Part shown: positions 25,689 through 33,487 of the stretch, piece after piece
How the letters are laid out: every line of letters starts with the position of its first letter
How positions within the stretch are numbered: position 1 is the first letter of the stretch
Source of the DNA: Nitrospirota bacterium
GTDB taxonomy: Bacteria; Nitrospirota; Thermodesulfovibrionia; Thermodesulfovibrionales; Magnetobacteriaceae
NCBI GenBank assembly: GCA_015233725.1
Contig: JADFXD010000013.1
Location: forward strand, 1 to 44,883
Direction: 5' to 3'
DNA: 44,883 bases
Program-made: the position numbers and the translations under genes
Notes under the pieces: generated by a model
What the model was told of the DNA's origin: nothing
Database searches by the model: none
Seen by the model: the letters and a program-made list of their open reading frames with translations, nothing else

Positions 25689-26018
25689 TTATCCTATCGC
25701 CTTTATACCGGCATCGAGGTTATCGGCAATGACAAAGAAATTTATAAACCCCGTCATCTTCATCACCTCTACGATCTCCTCCATCACGCTGACCAGGACA
25801 ACCTTACCGTTGCGTGCCTTCATCTGCCTGTAGATCAACATCAGCATCCTTAGACCGGCGCTTGACAGAAAACTCACCTTCTTCATATCAATCACCACCT
25901 TGTCCTTGCCATCTATGCCCTCAAAGACCTGCTTCTGGACATCGGGCACAGTGTTGCTATCGATGCTGCCATCAAGAGCAATTACCGTAACACCACTAAC
26001 CGTGCTCACAGTCACCAT
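25689..26018 (-). CDS. STAS-domain anti-sigma factor antagonist (upstream of GlgX)
   Basis: 109 residues from the ATG at 26018; GGGAGG lies 6 bases upstream of it, while the earlier ATG starts fit less well. The sequence VSGVTVIALDGSIDSNTVPDVQKQVFEGIDGKDKVVIDMKKVSFLSSAGLRMLMLIYRQM is a clean STAS domain with the phospho-Ser pair 52/53 in FLSSAGLR. The stop is 4 bases from the GlgX start. It differs from the STAS gene at 23164 in most surface positions, so they are not a recent duplication. Confidence 0.9.
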   Translation of the reverse strand: MVTVSTVSGVTVIALDGSIDSNTVPDVQKQVFEGIDGKDKVVIDMKKVSFLSSAGLRMLMLIYRQMKARNGKVVLVSVMEEIVEVMKMTGFINFFVIADNLDAGIKAIG

Positions 26019-26052
26019 TGACATCCTCCCTTTCATATCCTTCAGTGTATTG

Positions 26053-26113
26053 AGAAGGGAGGGCTTTGCCCTCCCTCAGACCCACCCACAAGGGCACCAG
26101 TGCCCTTGACCCC
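26053..26113 (-). repeat. Interspersed palindromic repeat, copy 11 (short form)
   Basis: Reverse-oriented short copy nearly identical to copy 2: CAAGGGCAC/GTGCCCTTG and AGGGAGGGC/GCCCTCCCT hairpins. It lies in sense between the AGE epimerase stop and the STAS gene. Confidence 0.85.
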
Positions 26114-26181
26114 CTTATAGTAACCGTAGGGAGCGGGCTGATCAATGCTGTGTCCCTTGTTCACGGTGAATATTATTCTAA

Positions 26182-28023
26182 TTAATCCAGCCATGTCTTT
26201 GGTGTTATCTTTACCTTTACCCTGACTTGCTCATCGGTACGTGGCAGGTTGACTGTCAAGGCGTTGGCGTCGAAGTCCTTGTATGGCTCGTCGTTTATGT
26301 AGCAGTCACTGATATAGATGCTTCCCTTGGGCAGGATATCGGGGGATACCCTCAGTATGTTGCCCTCAAATGAGTCAGGATATGGCTTAAAGTGTAGATA
26401 CAGGGGCTGCTTGGTGATCAACAGATTTATATACACCGCCGAGAGATAGCACAGCTCTGTGCTATGATATCCGCTCATGGAGTGGCTGCCCTTGAAGCGC
26501 TCGTTGCCCAGGAGATAGGGCAGGCCATTGGCCAGGGTGTTGAAGTACACGCCGCCGTCGTCGTGGTCGAGGAAGAAGGCGCTGTAGAATGCGGCTGCCT
26601 CACGGGAGAGCCTTAGATACTCCTCGTCCTTGAGAATGCCGTGCATTATTAGGTAGGCAAGGATTGCCTGTTCCTGCTGCCACCATGCCTTACGGTCATG
26701 CCATACGAAGCGGTGGTGTTTGCCATCGGGCTTCATCACACGCTCCACGACGTCGTACCAGCCACCACGTTGGAGGTCGCAGCCGACCTTTGGCATGAGT
26801 TCAGCTATCTTGCGGGCGAAGTCAACATACTTCTGTTTGGGTTTAAGGGACTGCATCCTCATGAGGTTCCAGGCTATCTTGAGGTTGTGGCCGACCACGG
26901 CGCGGTCCTGTTGCCAGCCCCAGGTCTTATCGTGGCTCCAGTCCTCGAAGAAGCGCTCCTGGACAAATGGGCTGTGTTCGTAATCCTGGAAGCGGTCGGT
27001 TATGGTATCAAAGGTATATTCCAGGAAATCGGCGTATTCCTTCTTGCCGGTGGCGAGGTAGAGGTTTATGAGGTATGCCGGGGCGTGGTCTCCGACGGAG
27101 TTCCAGTTCTTCTTTGCGCGGTTAGCGCCCAGGGACGCAGCACGGGGGTCAAGTGAGATGGGGTCTATGTGGGAGAAGTAGCCGCCCTTTTCGTTGTCCT
27201 TGTAGAACTTCTCAAAGAGCTTTACCGTCTCTTCGATATCCCACATAATGCGTTTGTCACCGGTTATGCGATACGTCTGTGTGGGGCCTGCCAGGGCGTA
27301 TATCTGCTCGTACATGGGCAGGGAGTCGTAGTCGTCGCCGAACTCTGAGGTAAGGAGCTTGGTCTCCTTGTCTTTACCGAGTTTCAGGCCGTGGTACCAG
27401 TAGATCAGTCCCTCGTCCTTGTCATAGAACCTCATGTGTTCGCGCAGGTATTCGGTGCCCTTTTCAGCGCCCTCCAGGAAGGCATCATCGCCGGTGAGCA
27501 TATAGGCCGAGGCAAAGCCGTAGACGAGGCGGGAGATGGTGTCGGTCTCCTGGAGTTGCTCGCCTTTTGGGTTTTTGCCGCCTGCCAGGTGCAGAAACGT
27601 GCGGTACTTGCTGTAGTCTATGGGTTCCTCGGGGTGATTGAACTGCCATTTCAGGTAGCTCTTACCGATGGAGTTGATCTGTTTTATCCACCACTGTGGT
27701 TCTTCATGGCGGTAGTTGCCCGGGCCGTTGCCGGCAAACACCAGCCACTGGGCCTCAAACCTCAGATTGTTGTCATCAATGGGATAGAATGTCCCATATG
27801 TAAAGACAAACTGCCGGTTTAACGACAAGAGCTGATTAAACACACCCGATGCATCCATGTATGGCTCATCGAGGTCGAAGGAGAAGCGGCCATAGGTTGT
27901 AGGCGTGAGGTATATCTTAAAGTCACGATTATCCGACGTCCTTACCATATACCATCTCTCTAAGTTATTGAATCCTGTTACATAACCTGCGATTGTATCC
28001 GAAAAAGTAAAGCATACGCTCAT
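26182..28023 (-). CDS. N-acylglucosamine 2-epimerase (AGE) family protein
   Basis: 613 residues from the ATG at 28023, which has AAGGAGG 9 bases upstream (an ORF start 30 bases earlier has no such site). The central part follows the (alpha/alpha)6 barrel pattern of the AGE/cellobiose 2-epimerase superfamily: GFASAYMLTGDDAFLEGAEKGTEYL, DEGLIYWYHG, DDYDSLPMYEQIYALAG, the histidine-bearing VVGHNLKIAWNLMRM and KAWWQQEQAILAYLI, and SMSGYHSTELCYL. It is longer than classical AGE proteins (about 400), with N-terminal (1-120) and C-terminal beta-rich extensions. Possible roles are sugar epimerisation or mannose isomerisation. It may belong with the adjacent GlgX unit; the reaction is not proven. Confidence 0.75.
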   Translation of the reverse strand: MSVCFTFSDTIAGYVTGFNNLERWYMVRTSDNRDFKIYLTPTTYGRFSFDLDEPYMDASGVFNQLLSLNRQFVFTYGTFYPIDDNNLRFEAQWLVFAGNGPGNYRHEEPQWWIKQINSIGKSYLKWQFNHPEEPIDYSKYRTFLHLAGGKNPKGEQLQETDTISRLVYGFASAYMLTGDDAFLEGAEKGTEYLREHMRFYDKDEGLIYWYHGLKLGKDKETKLLTSEFGDDYDSLPMYEQIYALAGPTQTYRITGDKRIMWDIEETVKLFEKFYKDNEKGGYFSHIDPISLDPRAASLGANRAKKNWNSVGDHAPAYLINLYLATGKKEYADFLEYTFDTITDRFQDYEHSPFVQERFFEDWSHDKTWGWQQDRAVVGHNLKIAWNLMRMQSLKPKQKYVDFARKIAELMPKVGCDLQRGGWYDVVERVMKPDGKHHRFVWHDRKAWWQQEQAILAYLIMHGILKDEEYLRLSREAAAFYSAFFLDHDDGGVYFNTLANGLPYLLGNERFKGSHSMSGYHSTELCYLSAVYINLLITKQPLYLHFKPYPDSFEGNILRVSPDILPKGSIYISDCYINDEPYKDFDANALTVNLPRTDEQVRVKVKITPKTWLD

Positions 28024-28121
28024 GAACAAAATCCTCCTTACTATAGAATTCAATTAAATTATTTACTAAGTATTCACACCAGGGGAGGCCTAATAAAGAC
28101 TGTCCTCCTCACATCACGATA

Positions 28122-28694
28122 TCATTTCTTGTCAGACAATATTTGTATTATCTTCCTGGCAAACAGGTGACAGTGTCCACCGCTGCGGCCGGTTACCAGG
28201 TCGCCATCGACGACCACGTCCTCGTTGACGTACTCGATCCCCATATTTCTGGCATCCCCTAGTAGGTTGTTGTGAACGACAGCCCTTCTGCCGCGCACAA
28301 GCTCGGGGGTGGGAGCCAACAGCCACATCCCATGACAGATGACGCCCTTTAGGATGTTTTTCCTGGCAAAGACCCTCTTGAGGAACTCACTGGCCGGCGG
28401 TAACTTCGTTACGTTATCGGTATAGCGCAATCTGTCCGAGACGTACCCGGCAGGGACGATTATGGCCGCATAGCTGTCCAGCTCTGCGTCATCCATACCC
28501 TCAAAGCTCTTGTTACACTCTAGCGGGACCTTCCACTCATGTCCCTGAAAGGTAATCTTATCCATCCCCCACAGGCGCGACATGAGATGCACCTCTGCCC
28601 CCTCCTCGGGAAATCTGAACTCATAGTAGAATATCTCCTTCTCATAGTAGTCGCCTTCTACGAGTATGCCGATCTTCTTTCCTTGTAACAACAT
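28122..28694 (-). CDS. DJ-1/PfpI family protein (type 1 glutamine amidotransferase-like)
   Basis: 190 residues from the ATG at 28694, where AAGGAGGTGAG precedes the start; the longer ORF start overlaps the previous gene. The nucleophilic Cys120 is in KGVICHGMWLL, with Glu13 in ILVEGDYYEKE as the acid partner and IIVPAGYVSD as the oxyanion strand. The length fits the PfpI/YhbO protease-like or deglycase group. It is distinct from the one at 22173. It follows a muconolactone-isomerase-like gene after 25 bases, so the two are one operon with the ABM gene. Confidence 0.88.
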   Translation of the reverse strand: MLLQGKKIGILVEGDYYEKEIFYYEFRFPEEGAEVHLMSRLWGMDKITFQGHEWKVPLECNKSFEGMDDAELDSYAAIIVPAGYVSDRLRYTDNVTKLPPASEFLKRVFARKNILKGVICHGMWLLAPTPELVRGRRAVVHNNLLGDARNMGIEYVNEDVVVDGDLVTGRSGGHCHLFARKIIQILSDKK

Positions 28695-28719
28695 AACTTT
28701 CTCACCTCCTTTTTTTCTT

Positions 28720-29022
28720 TTATTTCCAGCGACGTGCCACATCTTTTGCAAAACCCTCATAGGGTCTTAGCGGCAATATCTCCTCGATTTCCAGATAGTG
28801 TGCCATAGGTAGGCCCGCCATTAGTATCCTGTCCAGCTCGTCGTGTGATTCCGCCTCAATTATGGTCACTACGCGCCTCTGACCAACAACTTTATAACTT
28901 GCCACAATCTTACCGGCAGCTATGGCACCAAGTGTTGCCTTGGACTCCAATTCCACCATATCCCATAGTTGCTCTGACGAAAGCGCCTTGTGCTCAACCT
29001 TGAACTTAATAAAAAACAACAT
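28720..29022 (-). CDS. Muconolactone delta-isomerase-like protein
   Basis: 100 residues from the ATG at 29022, preceded by GGAGG. A ferredoxin-like small protein: MLFFIKFKVEHKALSSEQLWDMVELESKATLGAIAAGKIVASYKVVGQRRVVTIIEAESHDELDRIL, which matches the MIase family pattern (FxVxxxxxxxxxxWxxxxxE). Known members isomerise muconolactone in aromatic degradation, but many have no known substrate. The last residues (LPLRPYEGFAKDVARRWK) are Arg/Lys-rich. It is between the ABM-domain membrane gene and the DJ-1/PfpI gene. Confidence 0.8.
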   Translation of the reverse strand: MLFFIKFKVEHKALSSEQLWDMVELESKATLGAIAAGKIVASYKVVGQRRVVTIIEAESHDELDRILMAGLPMAHYLEIEEILPLRPYEGFAKDVARRWK

Positions 29023-29053
29023 GCCCTTACACCTCCATTCATTAAATATGCTT

Positions 29054-29620
29054 TTACGCTTTCTGGATTCCCGCCTTTGCGCGGGCATTATCAAACAGCC
29101 AGAATGACAGCAATCGAGTCATAGCAGGCATTACCAGATATGTCAACAAGCTGACCATGATTGTATTCATTACAATATTCTGAAAGAATACTGGCAACGG
29201 CTTAACCACCGGAGCGACAACAAGGTTCAATATCATTATCAGTGGAGAGAGCGCCGCAACGGTGACTATGACCATCTTATACCTCGGTGGGCCCTGAGAT
29301 ACAGTGCCTGGCTCCTTAAACCAAAACTCAAGCCCAGTGAACTTCTGCATGCTTGGGTCTTTCTCCTTAAACGCCTCAGCGCGTCTCAACCAGTCTCTCT
29401 TTACGTCGGAGTCTTCCCACCTCTTTAGGTTTTGGACGTTGTTAAATCTAAAGATGATGACATACTCCGACTGTGTCATATCTGGCTTTTGTACGCGCAC
29501 ACCCTGGTGGCCTTCAAACCTCTTTGCCGCCTCGATGACCTCCTCCAACCCCGCCTCAAACTCCTTCTCGCGGCCAGGCTTGATCTTCCACGAAACGATT
29601 ATGGTTACGGTATCGTCCAT
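29054..29620 (-). CDS. ABM-domain protein with C-terminal transmembrane helices
   Basis: 188 residues. The N-terminal antibiotic-biosynthesis-monooxygenase-like domain (1-95: IIVSWKIKPGREKEFEAGLEEVIEAAKRFEGHQGVRVQKP...YVIIFRFNNVQNLKRWEDSDVKRDWL) is followed by two transmembrane helices (about 117-137 and 147-168). This matches the COG3224-type layout. It may be a membrane-bound heme- or quinol-dependent oxygenase-like protein, but no substrate is known. It ends 32 bases before the muconolactone-isomerase-like gene and starts 39 bases after the hypothetical gene at 29659. Confidence 0.8.
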   Translation of the reverse strand: MDDTVTIIVSWKIKPGREKEFEAGLEEVIEAAKRFEGHQGVRVQKPDMTQSEYVIIFRFNNVQNLKRWEDSDVKRDWLRRAEAFKEKDPSMQKFTGLEFWFKEPGTVSQGPPRYKMVIVTVAALSPLIMILNLVVAPVVKPLPVFFQNIVMNTIMVSLLTYLVMPAMTRLLSFWLFDNARAKAGIQKA

Positions 29621-29658
29621 TGTTAGGTTCGCTCCCTACAGTTGCTGGGCAGTGAGCG

Positions 29659-30192
29659 CTATGCCCTGATCAACGGATAACCCAGCGCGGTTGGGCGTTT
29701 GGCCTCAGTTGACATGTCGCCATCGGCTGGTCGTGCCCCTAAGCAGAGAACCTTACTACCCTCATCGAGGTCTAACAGGTCATACTCTCTGTCGTAATCC
29801 TTTACAGACTTCATGAAAGAGCACCCCGAGATAGAGATATCCTTCTCAACGCCAACCTGGAGACCACACCCGCCAAATCCCAGGCTATTGATGATCTGTT
29901 CGTCGGAGGTAAGCAGGGTGAGGGTCTTTTTGGAGAAGCCAAACAGGGCATTATACGCCCCCTTGACAACGGACGATGGAGACTCCACCTGGAATTCCCC
30001 CTCAGCACCAAAGGCAAACACGGGATACTTCAGATCAGCATCCCCATACAGCGTAAACCTTAACTTCCAACTATCCTCCGTAAAGCCAAATTCCCTTGTA
30101 CCGAATGTCCCATTGCCCAGGTCCTCAGCCCCCTTGCTCTTCCAGGAACCAACGACCCTCTTGATGCCAAACGAACCATCATGCTTTCCCAT
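29659..30192 (-). CDS. Protein of unknown function
   Basis: 177 residues; I do not recognise the family. No signal peptide or transmembrane helix. Two segments are rich in beta-strand: GSFGIKRVVGSWKSKGAEDLG...FGFTEDSWKLRFTLYGDADLKYPVFAFGAEGEFQVESPS (a lipocalin-like W-x-K pattern) and later NSLGFGGCGLQVGVEKDISISGCSFMKSVKDYDREYDLLDLDEGSKVLCLG. The first resembles the APCDD1/lipocalin-like W-motif only loosely. A strong AAGGAGGGAG precedes the ATG. It is the first gene of the ABM/MIase/PfpI operon. Confidence 0.7.
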   Translation of the reverse strand: MGKHDGSFGIKRVVGSWKSKGAEDLGNGTFGTREFGFTEDSWKLRFTLYGDADLKYPVFAFGAEGEFQVESPSSVVKGAYNALFGFSKKTLTLLTSDEQIINSLGFGGCGLQVGVEKDISISGCSFMKSVKDYDREYDLLDLDEGSKVLCLGARPADGDMSTEAKRPTALGYPLIRA

Positions 30193-30232
30193 GCTCCCTC
30201 CTTATTTTTATCTACGTTAGGGAAGAGAGAGA

Positions 30233-30325
30233 GAAGAAGGGGGCGGCGCTGCCTTCTTTGCCGCTCCAGGACGCTCCTGGCCCCCCCTCAGACCCCCCTG
30301 CAAGGGCACCAGTGCCCTTGACCCC
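30233..30325 (-). repeat. Interspersed palindromic repeat, copy 12 (with GGAGCGTCC module)
   Basis: Reverse-oriented copy of about 93 bases: CAAGGGCAC arms, then the CCAGGAGCGTCCTGGAGCGGC module before the terminal GGGGGCGGCGCTGCC hairpin. Its head is preceded by CTGTAAACAAGGGTATAATG. It lies in sense between the TorF-like gene and the unknown gene. Confidence 0.85.
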
Positions 30326-30385
30326 ATTATACCCTTGTTTACAGCACATGCTATACTTAAATTGTATCGCTGAATTTATACCCAA

Positions 30386-31219
30386 TTAGAAAGTGTACAT
30401 TACGTTTAGTCCGTAGACAAACGTGTTATCGACTTTGCCGTGCGGGCTGTATGATTTGCCGTTAGTTATTTTCTTTGCGTCTTCTGACAAGGGGTACCAG
30501 AATTGTGTCATGGGTTGTATGATCAAATTTTTTGTTATTGGCACGGTAAAGCCTGCCTGGAGTTGGCCATCCTGAAAGGCGTTGTATCTGCTGTCGGTAT
30601 AGGCGTTGGTTTTTTCGTCGTAGGTCTTCCAGTGGTCGGTGATGCCGGTGAGGTGTCCAAACGATGCACCGAGGTCGAGCGTTATGTCCTTGTACACGGG
30701 CAAGGATCGCGACAGCGACAGGTTGACGTAGACGTTTGGCCAGGCCGCTATCTCCCTGTAAACCGTCAGGGTGGGGTTTACAAAGCCAGCGTATCCAATG
30801 GAGGCTAGCACCTCCTGAGAATCCTTGGCATAGTGCAGACCATAGAAGTTGTACCCGCAAGAGAGAACCAGATTATCGAAGTTCTTCTTGTAGCTGATAA
30901 AGACGTCTGTTTCATTCAGACTCTTGGAGCCAGGCTCCTTTGGATAGAAGGACTGTGTCTTGTGTTGATCGGAATCGAAGCTGTCCCACGAGACAATCGT
31001 AAAGCCCGCAGCCGAGATCGATACATAGGGTTGTAATATCACACTCTTGTTGCCGATCTCTTGCCCTCGGAATATGTACTTGTTCAGGGCCGTTACGCCA
31101 ACCAGGCCAGTGAACTTTATTGATGATTGCTCATCAGGATTAGACTCATCTGAGGCAAACACGCTTATGCTCCAGAGTAAAATAATAACCAGCGTTACAT
31201 ATACAAGCCTTGCCCTCAT
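30386..31219 (-). CDS. TorF-like outer-membrane porin
   Basis: 277 residues. Signal peptide MRARLVYVTLVIILLWSISVFA (cleavage after about 22), then FTGLVGVTALNKYIFRGQEIGNKSVILQPYVSIS, which matches the TorF-family SNYLFRGxSQT...AVQxxl block. The C-terminus ends FVYGLNVMYTF with a terminal Phe, as expected for a beta-barrel assembled by BAM. Arg/Asp-rich strands occur throughout. AGGAGG precedes the ATG by 7 bases. It follows the SBP genes at 31482 across a 262-base gap that holds the antisense repeat copy 13, so it may be its own unit. Confidence 0.8.
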   Translation of the reverse strand: MRARLVYVTLVIILLWSISVFASDESNPDEQSSIKFTGLVGVTALNKYIFRGQEIGNKSVILQPYVSISAAGFTIVSWDSFDSDQHKTQSFYPKEPGSKSLNETDVFISYKKNFDNLVLSCGYNFYGLHYAKDSQEVLASIGYAGFVNPTLTVYREIAAWPNVYVNLSLSRSLPVYKDITLDLGASFGHLTGITDHWKTYDEKTNAYTDSRYNAFQDGQLQAGFTVPITKNLIIQPMTQFWYPLSEDAKKITNGKSYSPHGKVDNTFVYGLNVMYTF

Positions 31220-31332
31220 GCTAAAAACCTCCTAATACAATAGGTGATTTATGATACACCTCATACGATAAGAAAGTCAAGACAAATTTTTCATAGGTGC
31301 ATAAATGTCTGATAGGGACATGCTGTAATAAT

Positions 31333-31476
31333 GGGGTCAAGGGGACTTCTTCGTGGCCGGGGCGGGTGCGACCCGCTGCGACAACATCGTGCCCCACCCC
31401 TCCCCTTGCAGGGGGGTCTGAGGGGGGCCAGGAGCGTCCTGGAGCGCAAAAGAAGCGGGAGCCGCCCCTTTCTTCT
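31333..31476 (+). repeat. Interspersed palindromic repeat, copy 13 (full-length, antisense)
   Basis: Forward-oriented, the longest complete copy (about 144 bases). It carries the loop insert (CTTCTTCGTGGCCGGGGCGG, GCGGGTGCGACCCGC), closing TCCCCTTG arm, CAGGGGGGTCTGAGG, the CCAGGAGCGTCCTGGAGCG module and a degenerate terminal hairpin. It occupies most of the gap between two minus-strand genes, opposite to their direction. Confidence 0.85.
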
Positions 31477-31481
31477 TTTTC

Positions 31482-32417
31482 TTATTTTTTCTCTTCTTCT
31501 CCTATAATTTTTGTAACTGAGTCGAGGGCATCGGTGTTTAGTTTTAGTCCGTAGTCTTTTATTTTTTTGAGGTTGATTATGATGTATGAGCCGGCGGGGT
31601 TTTGTACCTTATCGGTTATTTGGTTTTGCTGGATGATGTCTTTGGCAAGGGCTGCCGATTGTCTGCCTATCGTTGGGGCGTCGGCATAGATAACGAACGC
31701 GGCATCGTTTTCAAAGACGGCGTCGTAGGCGAACACGGGTTTTTTAGAGGTTGCGCTCTGCTTTAATAATATACCGAGCGATTGTTTGTCGCTTATAACG
31801 CCTGGATCTGGGATAAGCCAGAGGGCATCAACGCTCTCAAGCAGCTTCTTTAGGGAGGCTTGCAGGGCATGTGTGTCGGTTATGGACTTCGCCTCTATGT
31901 GGATTCCCAGGACACTGGCTTCTTTTACGGCCTTGTCTACCCATTCCTTGTTGTATCTCTCATCATATAAGACGCCGAGCTTTTTGATCTCGGGGAAGAA
32001 GTATCGAAACATTGATATCTGCAACTTCACGGGTACGGCATTGTCTGTCCCATAGGTGTTATTGCCCATGGGCAGTCTCTGCCAGTTTATCAATGACGAA
32101 AATATCAACGGCCTGTTGTCTGTGTATTTATAGGCCAATAGATAGGCTGGAGTGCCAATGCAGTAAATGATATCGGGGGCTTCGTTCTTTATTGTATCCT
32201 TTATCTTTTTTTCATCGACGGATTTGTCATCCATGTCGATATAGGCCTTCTCAAATGAGTAGTTCGCTGAGAACTCCCTTTGTGCGACACTGTAGCGTTC
32301 AACGGAATTGCCTGAGTTTATAACAATCGTCTTGCCCTTCATCCCCTGCCCTTGCGCGCTGGCAGCAAGCAGAGACAGGAGCAAGAGGCATATGCCTGTG
32401 GAGATATGTTTATTCAA
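31482..32417 (-). CDS. ABC-type substrate-binding protein (ABC_sub_bind family)
   Basis: 311 residues. A signal peptide (MNKHISTGICLLLLSLLAASAQG) and two lobes follow the PF04392-type periplasmic fold: KTIVINSGNSVERYSVAQREF, PDIIYCIGTPAYLLAYKYTDNRPLIFSSLINW, KKLGVLYDERYNKEWVDKAV. The start is TTG and overlaps the upstream binding-protein gene by 8 bases, so it is translationally coupled. No membrane permease or ATPase genes accompany it. The ligand may be an amino acid or peptide-like solute, as in TrpX-type proteins, but this is not shown by sequence. Confidence 0.85.
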   Translation of the reverse strand: MNKHISTGICLLLLSLLAASAQGQGMKGKTIVINSGNSVERYSVAQREFSANYSFEKAYIDMDDKSVDEKKIKDTIKNEAPDIIYCIGTPAYLLAYKYTDNRPLIFSSLINWQRLPMGNNTYGTDNAVPVKLQISMFRYFFPEIKKLGVLYDERYNKEWVDKAVKEASVLGIHIEAKSITDTHALQASLKKLLESVDALWLIPDPGVISDKQSLGILLKQSATSKKPVFAYDAVFENDAAFVIYADAPTIGRQSAALAKDIIQQNQITDKVQNPAGSYIIINLKKIKDYGLKLNTDALDSVTKIIGEEEKK

Positions 32418-33285
32418 GCGCCTTTATCTCTGATTGACTGAGTCTCTTGAGTTTATCAAGGCCTAGCATCTTCATGATCTTTGCCCCCTCTGGATCGTTG
32501 CCCATCTTTTCGATGATCGTGAGCAACGCACTACTGTCAAAGTTATTGGAATCGCCCCTTACAGTCGCTGGGCTTGATATGAGTATCACGGGGAGCATTA
32601 TGTCATCGCTTTGTAGTAATTTGATGGTTGTGTTGTAAACCTCCTGGTTTATGGCTGGCAGCTTCTCGAGGCTGTTATCGGTGGTGATGGCATAGTCGGC
32701 CAGGCCAAATCCTAGCGACATCAGGGCGTCTATATCCTTTGGCACTGTGAGTATCCTTACAGAGTCTGATATATCCTTCTTATCGCCAAGTATCTGCCGC
32801 AGGAGCTCGCGGTTGTACTCTTGCGTCCCGGAGGCCGCTAACTTGCCACCCCTGAGTTTATCAATCGAGCCGACCTTTTTGCTTGCCACCAGGACCCGCT
32901 TCTGCACCGATCTGCCCTTGGACAGCCCCACCATGACAGGGTGCATCTTAATGCTGCCCTTGATCGTCAGGTAGTACCAACTGGAGACCAGCAAGATACC
33001 ATCCTTCTCTTTTAACGCTGGTGTAGCCGCACCTTTTTGGCCGTCGTGTTCTTTTTGGCCGTCGTGCCCCACGACCCCCACGACTTGCATACTGACATGC
33101 CTCTCAAAGGTCTCCTTGTCCTTGAAGGGCTGAAACTGATAGTCCCCAAAACGGGAAAGATAGTTGTCAAAGGCGGTCTTTAAGGAGCTAAAGCTCTCGA
33201 CGTTAAGCTCCGGGCTATAAAAATATATAACAGCGCCATCTACAACAGGAGGAACCGCAAATAGCAGCAATAGAACTAAAGACAA
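32410..33285 (-). CDS. PhnD-like periplasmic binding protein with a repeat-disrupted 5' end
   Basis: About 291 residues if begun at the TTG near 33285; the frame stays open up to 33549, passing through repeat copy 14. The mature part (AVIYFYSPELNVESFSSLKTAFDNYLSRFGDYQFQPFKD...GILLVSSWYYLTIKGS...KVGSIDKLRGGKLAASG...ADYAITTDNSL) follows the PhnD/phosphate-binding type-2 periplasmic pattern. A hydrophobic stretch FLCLLSLVLLLLFAVPPVVDG looks like a signal peptide whose Met and basic n-region are gone or replaced. No clear Shine-Dalgarno precedes it. It is between the TonB receptor gene and the ABC_sub_bind gene. The true start is uncertain. Confidence 0.65.
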   Translation of the reverse strand: MSLVLLLLFAVPPVVDGAVIYFYSPELNVESFSSLKTAFDNYLSRFGDYQFQPFKDKETFERHVSMQVVGVVGHDGQKEHDGQKGAATPALKEKDGILLVSSWYYLTIKGSIKMHPVMVGLSKGRSVQKRVLVASKKVGSIDKLRGGKLAASGTQEYNRELLRQILGDKKDISDSVRILTVPKDIDALMSLGFGLADYAITTDNSLEKLPAINQEVYNTTIKLLQSDDIMLPVILISSPATVRGDSNNFDSSALLTIIEKMGNDPEGAKIMKMLGLDKLKRLSQSEIKALE

Positions 33286-33292
33286 AAGACAT

Positions 33293-33436
33293 AAGAAGGG
33301 GGGCGGCGCTACCTTCTTTGCCGCTCCAGGACGCTCCTGGCTCCCCTCAGCCCCCCCCTGCAAGGGGAGGGGTGAGGCACGATGTTGTCGCAGCGGGTCG
33401 CACCCACCCCGGCCACGAAGAAGTCCCCTTGACCCC
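33293..33436 (-). repeat. Interspersed palindromic repeat, copy 14 (full-length, within a gene's 5' end)
   Basis: Reverse-oriented full-length copy with the loop insert and the CCAGGAGCGTCCTGGAGCGGC module, in sense with its genes. Its distal end abuts the codons for the signal-peptide core of the PhnD-like gene, and the gene's frame stays open through the whole copy (it would read MGSRGLLRGRGG...). Its head is preceded by CTGTAAACATGACATAATG. Confidence 0.85.
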
Positions 33437-33487
33437 ATTATGTCATGTTTACAGCTCATTCTTGTCAAACTCATATTGTACCCTGAA

